A stretch of 64,000 bases of DNA from Euglena gracilis. Its lineage: Eukaryota; Euglenida; Euglenophyceae; Euglenales. Both the position numbers and the translations under genes were made by a program. Every line of letters begins with the position of its first letter. The first letter of the stretch is position 1. The notes under the pieces were generated by a model, which worked only from the letters and a program-made list of their open reading frames with translations, was not told the origin of the DNA and ran no database searches. This document shows, piece after piece, positions 1-10,969 of this stretch. The stretch lies in the NCBI GenBank assembly GCA_039621445.1, contig CP154957.1, forward strand, positions 35,532,227 through 35,596,226, given 5' to 3'.

Positions 1-183
1 TTGCTCCCAAATCTGCCAAAAATCACAATTTCAGGAGAGATTTGTCGAAGTTTTTTTCTTCTGGCGCTTTGCGCCAGAGGGGGGGGGTTATATTCGGGCG
101 GGATTTCAAGGTCCTCAGGGGGGTTTTATATTTGGGGGGGGGTTGTATTTGGGGGGTTTTGTATTTGGGGGGTTTATATGGTA
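1..183. repeat. dispersed repeat, copy 1
   Basis: This stretch is closely similar to 54463-54650. Both have a 'CCCAAATCTGCCAAAAAT' start, a GGCGC-loop-GCGCC hairpin (65-80 here), a long G run, and the phrase 'GGGCGGGATTTCAAG' followed by 'ATATTTGGGGGG' units. No coding content is seen. It belongs to a family of C/G-run repeats scattered through the right end of the window. Confidence 0.75.
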
Positions 184-930
184 TTGTCATATATTGTTAT
201 ATATGGTATGATATTGTCACTGTTGTTTGTCCAAAGGCTCGCCCCGGGTCTTGGCCGGATTGGGGCTGCCCTCCTGTTCGCAAGGCGTTGTCGTGGAGGA
301 TAGCACTCGGCAGTGGCGGATGAAGCTTCCCAAGACGCCAGACAGGTCGCGGGTCATCCGTTGGATTGGTCAGTCGAAGTGATTTGCAAAATCCCGAGGG
401 TCCATGCCATCATATGCCCGTCATTTGGCTCAAAAAATCAATTTTTCTAAAATTGCTCAAAAATGATGGGGAATCGAAAAAATTGAATTTTTTTTGGCCC
501 GAAACAATGTTTTTTTTGTCTCTCGGCCCCGTAAAACCTGTTTTTGAGCCAAAAATGAGTGTTTTTCGACCCCCCTGGCGGCCCCTGGCTGCCCACGTCA
601 GGCGGCCAGGCTGCCAGCCAAGCCGTGTCGAGCCAAAGGCCACCAGCCAAGCCGGGTCGAAGGCCAGGCATGTGGCTTTTGGAAATAACGAGCTCAACAC
701 CAGCGCAAATTGCCGAAATTTTTTGGAACCCCAAAACTTGTCAACAATGCCATTTGGTAGATTTGGCCATTTTTGTGCCAAATCTACCAAATCCAATATC
801 AAATACCATTTGTTTTTGAACAAAATCAACCTCAAAACACATTGAAAAACCTCATTTCCACCTCTTTGCGCAGCGTTGAGGAAAGTTTTATTCCAAACAA
901 GGGACCTTAGACCTCTCCGGGGCAAGGCAT
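184..930. other. no gene recognised
   Basis: Low-complexity DNA. The only structure is a short imperfect direct repeat around 619-668 ('AAGCCGTGTCGA' / 'AAGCCGGGTCGA'). Reading frames of up to about 185 codons occur on the minus strand, but they have biased composition and resemble no protein family I know. Confidence 0.5.
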
Positions 931-932
931 TA

Positions 933-1291
933 CCCCCCCCCCCCCTATGTCCAACGACCCCTATGTCCAATGACCACCCCTCCGGTCAGAGGACACCTTT
1001 TCGGAGGTTTGACCAAATTTTTGGTCCCGGCGTGAAGCACCGGGACGAAAAATTTTGCCCAAAAATTGGCCAAAAATTTGGCCAAAATGCCATTTTTGAC
1101 ACTTTTTGGACAAAAATTTGTCAAAATTGCCCAAAATTTTCGGCGCAAAGCGCCGGAAGGGAAAATTTGGGCAATTTTGGGTGGGCAGGGACCCGGGTAC
1201 CCACCAACTTTCTTTTGACCCCATGTCCAACCCCCCCCCCCCCCCCCCGGTCAGAGGACAGAGGTTACCGGTCATTGGACATAGGGGGGGG
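933..1291. mobile_element. MITE with TA target duplication (Tc1/mariner-like)
   Basis: A 359-bp foldback element. The left end (933-975) contains 'CCTATGTCCAATGACC' after a C run. The right end (1270-1291) is its reverse complement, 'GGTCATTGGACATAGG', running into G's. A second inner pair, 'CCGGTCAGAGGACA', lies near both ends. TA flanks both sides (931-932 and 1292-1293), as expected for Tc1/mariner insertions. There is no transposase. The interior carries a GGCGC/GCGCC hairpin near 1140. The superfamily assignment rests only on the TA and is tentative. Confidence 0.55.
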
Positions 1292-1293
1292 TA

Positions 1294-1657
1294 AGTGAGC
1301 AGTGGTTTGCGGAGGGGGAGGGGAGGGGAGTCAGACCCCCCCCCCTCCCCTTCGGACCGGGAGGATCCGGGACCCCCTCCCCCCGGGAACCCCCAAGAAT
1401 TTTCGGGCTCTTTGTTTTTTGGTGTGTGTTTTGACCGATTTTTCAAAAAAGGTTTGTGAAAACGCAATTTTTTGCACCGAAAAATTGTTTGCACAGGGGG
1501 TGGGTCGGACCCCCCCCCCACCCGGAGGCGGGAGATGGTCTAGGTGGTATTCTTTTCCACTGTCTAGCAAAATGGCCAGCAATTGGACCCCCCCCCCCGG
1601 GTCCTCAAGCAACAGCCCACTCAGCACTCACCAGGATGTGGACCCCGGCCTGACAAC
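1294..1657. other. intronic or intergenic, C/G runs
   Basis: G and C homopolymers with no coding signal. If the exon at 1658 is correctly called, the stretch just before it, ending CTG plus five bases, is the 3' end of an upstream nonconventional intron whose 5' exon is not visible in the window. Confidence 0.4.
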
Positions 1658-2389
1658 ATTAGACGAGGCCGTGGCCCAGGCTCTGGCGGAGCGCGACGTC
1701 CACCTCATCCACCGCCGGTACCGGGAGGCGGAGGCGCTTGGCGCGGAGGTGGAGGCGAAGGGCATCGTCCTCCGCGACGGGCGGCTGCCGCTGGCCGTCA
1801 AGCCGTGGGTCCGGGCCAAGCCGGTGCCCGCGAACTCCCCCGAGCAGGCATCGGCTGCTGGTCGGCAGTTCTCCACTGGACCCCTCATGGCTGCCCCAGC
1901 AGACAGAAAGCTTCATCAAGCTTGCGGGGTTCCCCATTTTTGGGAAATGTGACCCCCCCCAAATTCCCTGGCGGGGTGCCAGGTTGTTGGAACCAACTTT
2001 TGCCCCTGCCCCCCGCCAGGTTATTTGGGCCCTTTTTTCAGCGTCGGAAAGGAATTTTGCCTATAAAGGAGGGTGCCAAGTTATTGGAACCATCTTTTTT
2101 GCCCCTCCCCACGCCAGGTTATCCGGCCCCCGCCAGGAGCAAGGACCCCGCCAGGTTATTTGGGGGGGTTTATTTGCGGAAGCAGATTGGCGTCGAGGTA
2201 GTGCCTTGAACAAGCACACAGAGGCCTGTTTCCAAAGCAAAGCTGGCGGCCAAAGTGGACCAGTGGCTGGTGGAGCGTGAAGTGCTGCGGGCGCAGCGCA
2301 AGTTTGAAGACGCGGACGCCCTTCGCACAAAATTGCGCGACTTGGGAGTCGTCCTCAATGAAGAGGACCAGACCTGGTTTTTCCGCTGA
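1658..2389 (+). CDS. C-terminal two exons of a protein with CysRS-tail-like helical repeats (partial)
   Basis: Exon 1658-1841 and exon 2234-2389 join in frame (codon TCC CCC, then AAA GCA) when 1842-2233 is removed, and end at TGA 2387-2389. Each exon encodes one copy of a helical-hairpin pattern: R..YREAEALGAEVEAKGIVLRD in the first and R..RKFEDADALRTKLRDLGVVL in the second, the latter followed by a terminal W. This pattern resembles the last helices of cysteinyl-tRNA synthetases, but the catalytic part is not present, so the function is unknown. GC-rich codon use contrasts with the flanking DNA. The 5' exons lie beyond the window or are not recognised. The intron type, CAG at +4 to +6 and CTG at -8 to -6, matches the phytyltransferase gene. 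Confidence 0.6.
1842..2233 (+). other. nonconventional intron (392 bp)
   Basis: The 5' end reads GAG-CAG-GC and the 3' end reads GC-CTG-TTTCC, so CAG and CTG sit at the euglenid positions, and CAGGC pairs with GCCTG. No GT-AG pair gives this frame. Inside is an imperfect duplication of about 110 bp: about 1975-2040 and 2070-2130 share 'TTGGAACCA', 'TTTGCCCCT' and 'GCCAGGTTAT'. Confidence 0.65.
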
Positions 2390-3351
2390 TGTTCGCACAT
2401 CCACTGTTTCTGACCCTGCCTGACCTGTTACAGCACTCTCCCCCTGTTCTCAAGGTTTCTCAAAACTCACATTTGTCAGCTTTTTGGGGGGATATATATA
2501 AGCCTGTACGGGTGTTTTTTTTCGGCCTACCAACTTTGGGCACTTATTTGGGCACTGTCAGGAATGAGGATTTTTCGCCATCTTTTTTTTGGTGAAAAAT
2601 ACCCCCAGACCCCCAAAGTCTTTGAAGGGCGCGAGGACAAGCATGTTCGGCCGAGAACCCGCAGAACATTGTTTTCTCATGTACTCGCAAATTTTCCTTA
2701 AAAATTCATTTTTTTGAAGTGGGGGGAGAGGCGTCTGCAGGTGGAGGACACCTTGGGCCCAGGGGGTTTCTTTAGGCCCAGCCAGCCCGCAGCCCAAATT
2801 CCAGCCGGGGGGGCTGGGAGTCCCCCCCCCAGAAACAAAGTATAACAGCGAAAAAAGTTGTGTCCAGCCCGGCCGGACGCCAGGCCAACCTGCCAACTGG
2901 GCTGCCCAGCTCACTCACTCCTGTGTTTTCCTCTCTCATCGACTAATCGGGCTTCGCACTTCGGTTGGGTGATATTCTGCTTTCTTATGCCGGCGGTTTG
3001 TTGGTGTGTGTGTTTTGTTCCTGGCGTTTCGCGCTGCTTTTTGTTGCCGCAGCCGGCGGATCCTACGCCCTGTCGCCTACGATTAAAAAAAAACCATGGC
3101 GCAAAAGATGACAGCAGAGACGATTTTTTCTTCGGAAGTAGACATCTGCAGCGAGGCGTGGGAGCAACTCTTCCTCCAACCCTCGGCGGGGGGCCACATC
3201 CTAAAGAACACCGCGGCGGAAGCCCTCGCCGCCATCCTGGCTTGGAGGAGGCTTGGGCAGTACAAAGTGCGCCAAGCAGATCAGGAGTCTCAGGGGCATT
3301 GCCTTGGTGAGCTCCCGGTACGTGGACCATCTAAACGCATTTCTTTTACAG
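2390..3351. other. no firm gene; possible short ORF on the plus strand
   Basis: A TATA-like string (GATATATATAAG) lies near 2490 but is not tied to any gene. An ATG at 3096 opens a 151-codon frame, and a GTGAGC...TTTTACAG pair at 3307-3351 could be a 45-bp intron, but the spliced frame does not improve the protein. Codon use between 3352 and 3470 looks coding in another frame (VLDLDPALAELSDKCADVA). I do not recognise it. Confidence 0.25.
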
Positions 3352-3419
3352 TGTCGTACTCGTCTTGGACCTCGACCCGGCGTTGGCGGAGCTCTCGGAC
3401 AAGTGTGCGGACGTGGCCT

Positions 3420-3626
3420 CTCACCTCTCAGACGTTTGGGGACAGGATCTTACTCCCTCGAGGAAAACCGACCAGGGAGGAAGGGACACCGAGGGCGAAG
3501 CACAAAGACCTTGTGAGGCCATGCCTTGCTCGCCGGCGATCTGTTGTTTGAGTGTGACGCGTTGGGTTAGGAGTCCCTGCTTAGTGCCGCCTCGCTGGAA
3601 TTGGCTGACGATGTGGCTCCGACGTG
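3420..3626 (-). repeat. YR-A retrotransposon, terminal split-repeat segment (outer part)
   Basis: Read on the minus strand, this carries the blocks CAGCCAATTCCAGCGAGG, 'CTCCTAACCCAACGCGTCAC', GCCGGCGAGCAAGGCATGGC and 'GCTTCGCCCTCGGTGTCCC'. The same order starts YR-B at 42005-42140, and the first block recurs in the same orientation at the 3' end of YR-B (47935-47970). It is the continuation of 23354-23590: together they are collinear with 47818-48000, which shows that 3627-23349 is an insertion. Confidence 0.7.
3623..3626. repeat. target site duplication CGTG (left)
   Basis: CGTG directly before the LTR start TGTCGG. The same four bases follow the last LTR fragment at 23350-23353, almost 20 kb away. 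Confidence 0.65.
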
Positions 3627-4218
3627 TGTCGGCGGGGGGTTTTAAAGAAAAAAAAGACGACAGTAAAAAAGTAGCGGAACCAGACACGGGAAAAGGAATT
3701 GTAATGCCTGGGAAATGGAGTGCCCGACCGACTGGGCCTCCTTCTTCCTTTTCACCCACCTACGGTCACCATCCAGCCCCAGGGTTTTTCAATAAAAAGA
3801 GCCTCCGGAGGGCTCAGGGCCGGAAGCCCGGCTTTTTGCCCCCTGTGAGTGGCTGGGTTGGCATACCGGCGTAGGATCCAAAAACTTTGAACTGAAAATG
3901 GCTTTTCCTGTCCTTGAATCCAAAGAAAACCACAGAGAAGAACCTTTTTAGCATGGACTTGATTCAAAAGGCAAAGCACACACAAGGAACCTGCACACCT
4001 TGGTCAGACACACCTGTGCTTGCAGTGGGTGAGAGGAACATACAAACAATGGTTTTGGAATGGAATGCCTTGCTCCTTCATTCTTTTCTTTTGTATTTCC
4101 AGTTCTGCAACATTTTGCTCACCTTCCAATTGACTTCCGGGAGCTTCCTACCCACTGGGTGAGTCCTATCGCGGGGGGAATGTCGAGAAACCGGCTGTCG
4201 GCGGGCCGACAGCCGACA
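3627..4218 (-). repeat. LTR (592 bp), outer element, left
   Basis: Begins TGTCGG and ends CCGACA, giving canonical TG...CA ends that are also a 6-bp terminal inverted repeat. One end carries the palindrome GGCTGTCGGC-GG-GCCGACAGCC. It is nearly identical to 8307-8898 and a diverged relative (another subfamily) of 16899-17481. In the minus orientation this is the 3' LTR. Confidence 0.85.
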
Positions 4219-7200
4219 CCCCCTCCCTTGCGACGTTAGTCGGACCAATTTTTGCCCCCCCCCATTGAAATGGGGGAAAATGCTTTTTTTAAAGGTTGGG
4301 CCGTTTTGGCCTCCGGGGGCATTTTTATTTTTTTGAAGGGCTGTGGTGACCCCCCCCCCCCAGCAACTTGATAGTGCTTTTAGGGGCACCTGAAAAATCA
4401 GGTGATAACGGGGCCAGCCCCCCCCCCCCACCTCGGTGGAAGGGACAAAGAAACGTCCCACGAAAAATGTGGGGGAATTCTTGTACTTTGTTGAGTCCGA
4501 ACTTGTGTATGCAAAAGGAATCTGAAACCCGTAAAAGAATCAAAAAATCTTCGGGCACACTTCCCCCCAGGCCTGTCCCTCACACTGCCTTAATTAAAAC
4601 GTGCCTTTGGCAGCGTTCAAGAATATTGCACCTGGTGAGGAAGGAAAGAATCCAAACAATAACAACTGAACATTCGTTGATTTTTTTTGTGAAGAAACGA
4701 AATTCTTTGGAATCAGGGACTTGGCTCACAGTGCCCGGCGTAATTCTTTGATTGGGTAAAAAAAAAGGAAGAGCGAAGCATTCCTTTCCAGTGAAGAGAA
4801 AATGGATAGCAGAGGAGAGAGCGAGAACAAAGGCAACGAAGGTTGGGTTAATGGACAGGACAGTGAGCGTAATGAGGTGAGGGTAAGTGAATAAACAGTG
4901 GAGTAGTGTACAATGTGCGGGTGCGGTGGGGTGTGTGGTGTGGGATCCCGTATTGTTGGTCCAATCGAAAAACCAACCGACAATGTGTCTGGAAGTCTTT
5001 CTTTCGGGAAAGGGCATCCCTTTGGCCCACCGAAAAAATGAACAAAAACTCACAGGGCATCCGTTTGGCCCTCAGCCGCAACACGTGGCTCTGAGAAAAT
5101 GGCCCACACACCTGGGCCTGAACTGAGGAGGGTCCACCCCCCCCCCCCGAGTTCGAATATTCCATGAAAATTGCAGTTCTCAAAATCCAAACTGAAGCAA
5201 AAAACTGAGTCTGCAAATCTGAACTCCGTTTTCTCCTTGGAAAAAATAAAAATGCCAGATTTTTTCCAACACAGATGTATCCTCCACAAAAGCAGGGCCT
5301 GCAAAAGCCCTCAACAAATCCAGCCAGGAATTCCAACCTCCAAACCCAAAGTCAGCCACACAACATCCCACAACTGTGGACTGCACAGACTGCCAAACCG
5401 AATCACAATATCCGTGATAATCAACCGATCTGCCCCCCCCCCCCGGCAACACAGCCGTGAGGGCAGGGGTTCTCCAGCAATTTCAAAAATCCCGAAGAAT
5501 GCGACTCTCCGGGAATATTCTCACTGCCCCCCCCCCCATTCACACGGGGCAATGGGGGTTAAATGACTTGGCAAACTCAAAAATCCAAAAATTTAAATCG
5601 AAGTCTCGCAGCCAAGGTGATTTTTTGCTGCCCCCCCCCCCCAACAAGAGGCAAGGGGCATAACCTGGCTTCAGCCTCCAAACCCAAAAAAATGACAAAC
5701 CTAGGCTGTCATGTCCAACCCGAATGAAAGCAAACAACTCCAAAGGATGGGACTTCGCACTGCCCCCCCCCCCCGCAACAGGGCCGGAGGGCAAAACCTC
5801 AATTAATTCAACCTGGGCTTCACAGTCCCAAACTGATTGCAAAAACAAAGTTCAGCTCCACCAAAGCCGAATTAGTCACAGAATCAGGCTTCGCTGAGCC
5901 CCCCCCCCCCCCCAGCACACAGGGTGGCAGGGGTTCAGAAACTCAGGGTTCACACGAGCCGAAAATCTGCCAGGATCCAAAAAGTCAGAAAAAATTGAAC
6001 GCTCAATCCTGAGGCTCGGCACTCCAAAGAAAGCAATCCAGTTGTCATAAAAATTACTTCGGTGCACTCAGCCAAATGGACCCCCCCCCAAATGATGGGA
6101 GAACCCATTTACATTTGCATTCCTCCAAAATTCTTCACTGGAGGTAAAATAAGCTGATTCTTGCACCCAGACTATTTGGGCAGCCCCCCCCCCCCCCGTA
6201 CGGCGAGGCCACACCGCTTGGGGAGAGTTGAGACTGTCTCAGAGCGGGAGAACGAATCCTGGGCTTCAGCCCAAACCAATTATCAGCCAGGCTTCAACAC
6301 ACCGAGGCTCACCATTAACTTCCCAGCTGGGTGGCCACAACACCACTTCCAAGTACCCACCGTGGCGCCGAAAGTCTGCTTGTGGTAGTCCAAATTGCAA
6401 AATTCTTGATAAATTCTCCACGGTGAAATCCTCGAAATTCTCTCAATTCTTGCTCCTTGCGTTGTTGAGTTGAAAACCTGCACAAGGGAAAAAAGAAACA
6501 AAAAAAAACTAAACACAGCAACAATAAAGCTGGACCCTATGGCTGCCTCCTCACAACACCCACACAGATTGATTTGTCGGTGTGGCCAAACCACAACAAA
6601 AAAACCAGGATGCATCATTGTCTAGCATATTGCCGAACAACTCATGGCAATTGGGGAAGGGAGGAACCCCATTACGACAAAATTTGCATCCCCAGCAGCA
6701 GGCTGCACACAAAACGCAGCTGTTGGAAAAATCAAAAAATCAGTGCTGCTGTTGGAAGAATGTGCAGCCGACCACAACCAAAGCAAACCACTCCAGATGA
6801 GATTGAGATTATGGCTCACCATTTGGCCAAAAAACCGCACAAGACAAGGAAAAAATGACTTTTGCCACCACTTTGGGATTTTTTCCAGAAATATTCTGGT
6901 GGACTTTGTTTCCCAACAGGCTTGACAATACAACCAAATTTCATGAAACAAAATTCTGGCGATTATGCAGCTGAACGGCACCCTTAGCTGCCCCATGATG
7001 ACTCTGAGATTTTCTGGAATGGGGCTCTCAGAAAACGCAACCACCCACACGTCTCAACCAAATGAATCTTCTCAGGGGTTACACAAAAAATGGTCGAGCC
7101 CAAACACCTCCCATGCATGTTCCCCTCCTTGTTAACTCATCAGTTGAAAACTTGGATTGGTCACCAAAAATTCCCCAGGTTGCAACCAAAAACAAAACCA

Positions 7201-8306
7201 CTGAACTGAAACTGAACCACTGAACGCTGAACTGAAAACTGAACACCACTGAACTCAGGATCCCTGGGCCCTTAAGTGTGTGTCGACGGGGGTGTCTGTT
7301 CCTCCCGGATTTACACACCCGGTTCCCCTCTTTGACCAGTCAATCCCAAATGAATGAAAATTACTCTGCCTGCCAGTGTTCGATAGAGGTGTTTTTTTCC
7401 CCTCGAAACGGCATAACCCAAAACCGAACTGGGCTGCCTCACTGGAAGCACACCGAAACTGAGTGAAACAACAAAACTGTGAAAATGGAACAGGTCGATG
7501 CATGTCCCAGACAGGAAAAAAGCCACTGAACAAACCAGTAAACCTCTCCCAAAAGATGGACTCGGAGCCCACAAATGCATGGGACCAGCATACAAACCCA
7601 CTGAAATGAGGTCCCAATCTATGGATTGAGCACCTGCCACACCTGCAGTGAACTCACCCTGATCAAAGTTAAACTGGGACTGGCAAAACAAAAAACTTTT
7701 GGAACTGTTTGTCTGGCTGCTTGAGCACAAGGAAAGGGTACTGTGCACCCCAGAGAAAACGGTGTTTCTCAAAAATGACATGCTTCAAGCATTCTGAGGT
7801 TGATCCGAAAAAATCCACAACCAGAAAACAATGAAAAACTTGAATCACTGCTGAAGAAAACGTAAACTTGACTTTCCCACAGCCAAAACTGTAAAACCAT
7901 CAACCTGAAAATGAAAACTTCTGCCAGAAAAATTATCTTCCAGATTGGACTCGACAGTTCGTTCAAAAAGCACAGCCTGATTGGGAAAAAAATGCTGAAA
8001 ATAACACTGACAAAACCACAAGCCACAGAAAAAAATCACACCCGACAACCTGGAGCTAGAGCTTGGCTCTCGACTGACACTCAACCTGGCCCGTTCTCCT
8101 ACCACTGGGAATTGCAAAAATCTGGGCCGTTTTCAGTGTCCTTCTCCCCAGAGCCTTGCTCACAGATTGATTCCATTCCATTTACCAAAGCCAGATGATT
8201 CACCCACTACGATTTACAGCACAAACTGGTGCACAGATTCCAAAGAAACAACAGATTTCAAAAAGATTCTGCTGAGCACAGCCCAGCAGCAAACCTCTGC
8301 TTACCA
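4219..8306 (-). mobile_element. internal region of the LTR element, non-coding
   Basis: The 4.1 kb between two LTRs carries only short biased frames and no gag, protease, RT, RNase H or integrase motif, so the element depends on proteins made elsewhere (LARD-like). It is marked by repeated runs of 9-15 C's spaced through 4350-6200. The minus-strand PPT (AAGGGAGGGGG) touches the LTR at 4219. The PBS (TGGTAAGCAGAGG on the minus strand) lies at 8306 and below. Confidence 0.75.
8294..8306 (-). other. primer binding site of the LTR element
   Basis: Directly next to the LTR end, the minus strand reads TGGTAAGCAGAGG, starting with the TGG that pairs with the CCA tail of a tRNA. The same sequence adjoins the LTR at 21601. 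The exact tRNA is not determined; it partly resembles initiator Met PBS sequences. Confidence 0.6.
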
Positions 8307-8898
8307 TGTCGGTGGGGGGTTTTAAAGAAAAAAATGACGACAGTAAAAAAGTAGCGTAACCAGACACGGGAAAATGAATTGTAATGCCTGGGAAATGGAG
8401 TGCCCGACCGACTGGGCCTCCTTCTTCCTTTTCCCCCACCTACGGTCACCATCCAGCCCCAGGGTTTTTCAATAAAAAGAGCCTCCGGAGGGCTCAGGGC
8501 CGGAAGCCCGGCTTTTTGCCCCCTGTGAGTGGCTGGGTTGGCATACCGGCGTAGGATCCAAAAACTTTGAACTGAAAATGGCTTTTCCTGTCCTTGAATC
8601 CAAAGAAAACCACAGAGAAGAACCTTTTTAGCATGGACTTGATTCAAAAGGCAAAGCACACACAAGGAACCTGCACACCTTGGTCAGACACACCTGTGCT
8701 TGCAGTGGGTGAGAGGAACATACAAACAATGGTTTTGGAATGGAATGCCTTGCTCCTTCATTCTTTTCTTTTGTATTTCCAGTTCTGCAACATTTTGCTC
8801 GCCTTCCAATTGACTTCCGGGAGCTTCCTACCCACTGGGTGAGTCCTATCGCGGGGGGAATGTCGAGAAACCGGCTGTCGGCGGGCCGACAGCCGACA
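8307..8898 (-). repeat. LTR (592 bp), shared middle LTR
   Basis: Same length and ends as 3627-4218. Internal sequence lies on both sides, which is the signature of a tandem element produced by recombination between LTRs. Confidence 0.85.
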
Positions 8899-10863
8899 CC
8901 CCCTCCCTTGCGACGTTAGTCGGACCAATTTTTGCCCCCCCCCCATTGAAATGGGGGAAAATGCTTTTTTTAAAGGTTGGGCCGTTTTGGCCTCCGGGGG
9001 CATTTTTATTTTTTTGAAGGGCTGTGGTGACCCCCCCCCCCCAGCAACTTGATAGTGCTTTTAGGGGCACCTGAAAAATCAGGTGATAACGGGGCCAGCC
9101 CCCCCCCCCCCACCTCGGTGGAAGGGACAAAGAAACGTCCCACGAAAAATGTGGGGGAATTCTTGTACTTTGTTGAGTCCGAACTTGTGTATGCAAAAGG
9201 AATCTGAAACCCGTAAAAGAATCAAAAAATCTTCGGGCACACTTCCCCCCAGGCCTGTCCCTCACACTGCCTTAATTAAAACGTCCCTTTGGCAGCGTTC
9301 AAGAATATTGCACCTGGTGAGGAAGGAAAGAATCCAAACAATAACAACTGAACATTCGTTGATTTTTTTTTGTGAAGAAACGAAATTCTTTGGAATCAGG
9401 GACTTGGCTCACAGTGCCCGGCGTAATTCTTTGATTGGGTAAAAAAAAAGGAAGAGCGAAGCATTCCTTTCCAGTGAAGAGAAAATGGATAGCAGAGGAG
9501 AGAGCGAGAACAAAGGCAACGAAGGTTGGGTTAATGGACAGGACAGTGAGCGTAATGAGGTGAGGGTAAGTGAATAAACAGTGGAGTAGTGTACAATGTG
9601 CGGGTGCGGTGGGGTGTGTGGTGTGGGATCCCGTATTGTTTGCTCCAATCGAAAAACCAACCGACAATGTGTCTGGAAGTCTTTCTTTCGGGAAAGGGCA
9701 TCCCTTTGGCCCACCGAAAAAATGAACAAAAACTCACAGGGCATCCGTTTGGCCCTCAGCCGCAACACGTGGCTCTGAGAAAATGGCCCACACACCTGGG
9801 CCTGAACTGAGGAGGGTCCACCCCCCCGAGTTCGAATATTCCATGAAAATTGCAGTTCTCAAAATCCAAACTGAAGCAAAAAACTGAGTCTGCAAATCTG
9901 AACTCGGTTTTCTCCTTGGAAAAAATAAAAATGCCAGGTTTTTTCCAACACAGATGTATCCTCCACAAAAGCAGGGCCTGCAAAAGCCCTCAACAAATCC
10001 AGCCTGGAATTCCAACCTCCAAACCCAAAGTCAGCCACACAACATCCCACAACTGTGGACTGCACAGACTGCCAAACCGAATCACAATATCCGTGATAAT
10101 CAACCGATCTGCCCCCCCCCCCCGGCAACACAGCCGTGAGGGCAGGGGTTCTCCGGCAATTTCAAAAATCCCGAAGAATGCGACTCTCCGGGAATATTCT
10201 CACTGCCCCCCCCCCCCATTCACACGGGGCAATGGGGGTTAAATGACTTGGCAAACTCAAAAATCCAAAAATTTAAATCGAAGTCTCGCAGCCAAGGTGA
10301 TTTTTTGCTGCCCCCCCCCCCAACAAGAGGCAAGGGGCATAACCTGGCATCAGCCTCCAAACCCAAAAAAATGACAAACCTAGGCTGTCATGTCCAACCC
10401 GAATGAAAGCAAACAACTCCAAAGGATGGGACTTCGCACTGCCCCCCCCCCCTGCAACAGTGGCCGGAGGGCAAAACCTCAATTAATTCAACCTGGGCTT
10501 CACAGTCCCAAACTGATTGCAAAAACAAAGTTCAGCTCCACCAAAGCCGAATTAGTCACAGGATCAGGCTTCGCTGAGCCCCCCCCCCCCCCCAGCACAC
10601 AGGGTGGCAGGGGTTCAGAAACTCAGGGTTCACACGAGCCGAAAATCTGCCAGGATCCAAAAAGTCAGAAAAAATTGAACGCTCAATCCTGAGGCTCGGC
10701 ACTCCAAAGAAAGCAATCCAGTTGTCATAAAAATTACTTCGGTGCACTCAGCCAAATGGACCCCCCCCCCAAGTGATGGGAGAACCCATTTACATTTGCA
10801 TTCCTCCAAAATTCTTTGCTGGAGGAAAAATAAGCTGATTCTTGCACCCAGACTATTTGGGCA
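8899..10863 (-). mobile_element. second, truncated copy of the internal region
   Basis: Near-identical to 4219-6183. Similarity stops at GACTATTTGGGCA, where the LINE spliced leader begins. Small differences in C-run lengths are the commonest changes between the copies. Confidence 0.8.
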
Positions 10864-10865
10864 TC

Positions 10866-10885
10866 TGAGTGTCTATTTTTTTTCG
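10866..10885 (+). other. euglenid spliced-leader sequence at the LINE 5' end
   Basis: TGAGTGTCTATTTTTTTTCG is identical to the 3' 20 bases of the leader that is trans-spliced onto Euglena mRNAs (known from the literature). The preceding TC also fits; the first few leader bases are missing. It sits exactly at the boundary where LTR-element homology ends. It is not an SL RNA gene, because no SL intron or donor GT follows. Confidence 0.85.
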
Positions 10886-10969
10886 TCTCCACACGTGCTT
10901 ATGGCCTGAAAGCCCCGAGTGGGGTCCCAAGCTGAATACATCGAGGTGTGATACTCCGAGAATTTGACG

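Noticed and set aside
1-303. ORF of 100 codons at the window start
   Set aside because: Gly-rich translation of G runs with a TTG start; the same DNA recurs at 54463 as a non-coding repeat.
2505-2523. GTGTTTTTTTTCGG after a TATA-like box as a second spliced leader
   Set aside because: Only the T8-CG end matches; the diagnostic GAGTGTCTA part is absent, so chance in a T-rich stretch is likelier.
3307-3351. A 45-bp GT-AG intron in the ORF at 3096
   Set aside because: The splice ends look good, but joining does not connect the frames that have coding character, and no family match exists on either side.
10864-10885. The leader sequence as an SL RNA gene
   Set aside because: No donor GT, Sm site or 5S RNA neighbour follows; it runs straight into the LINE 5' UTR.
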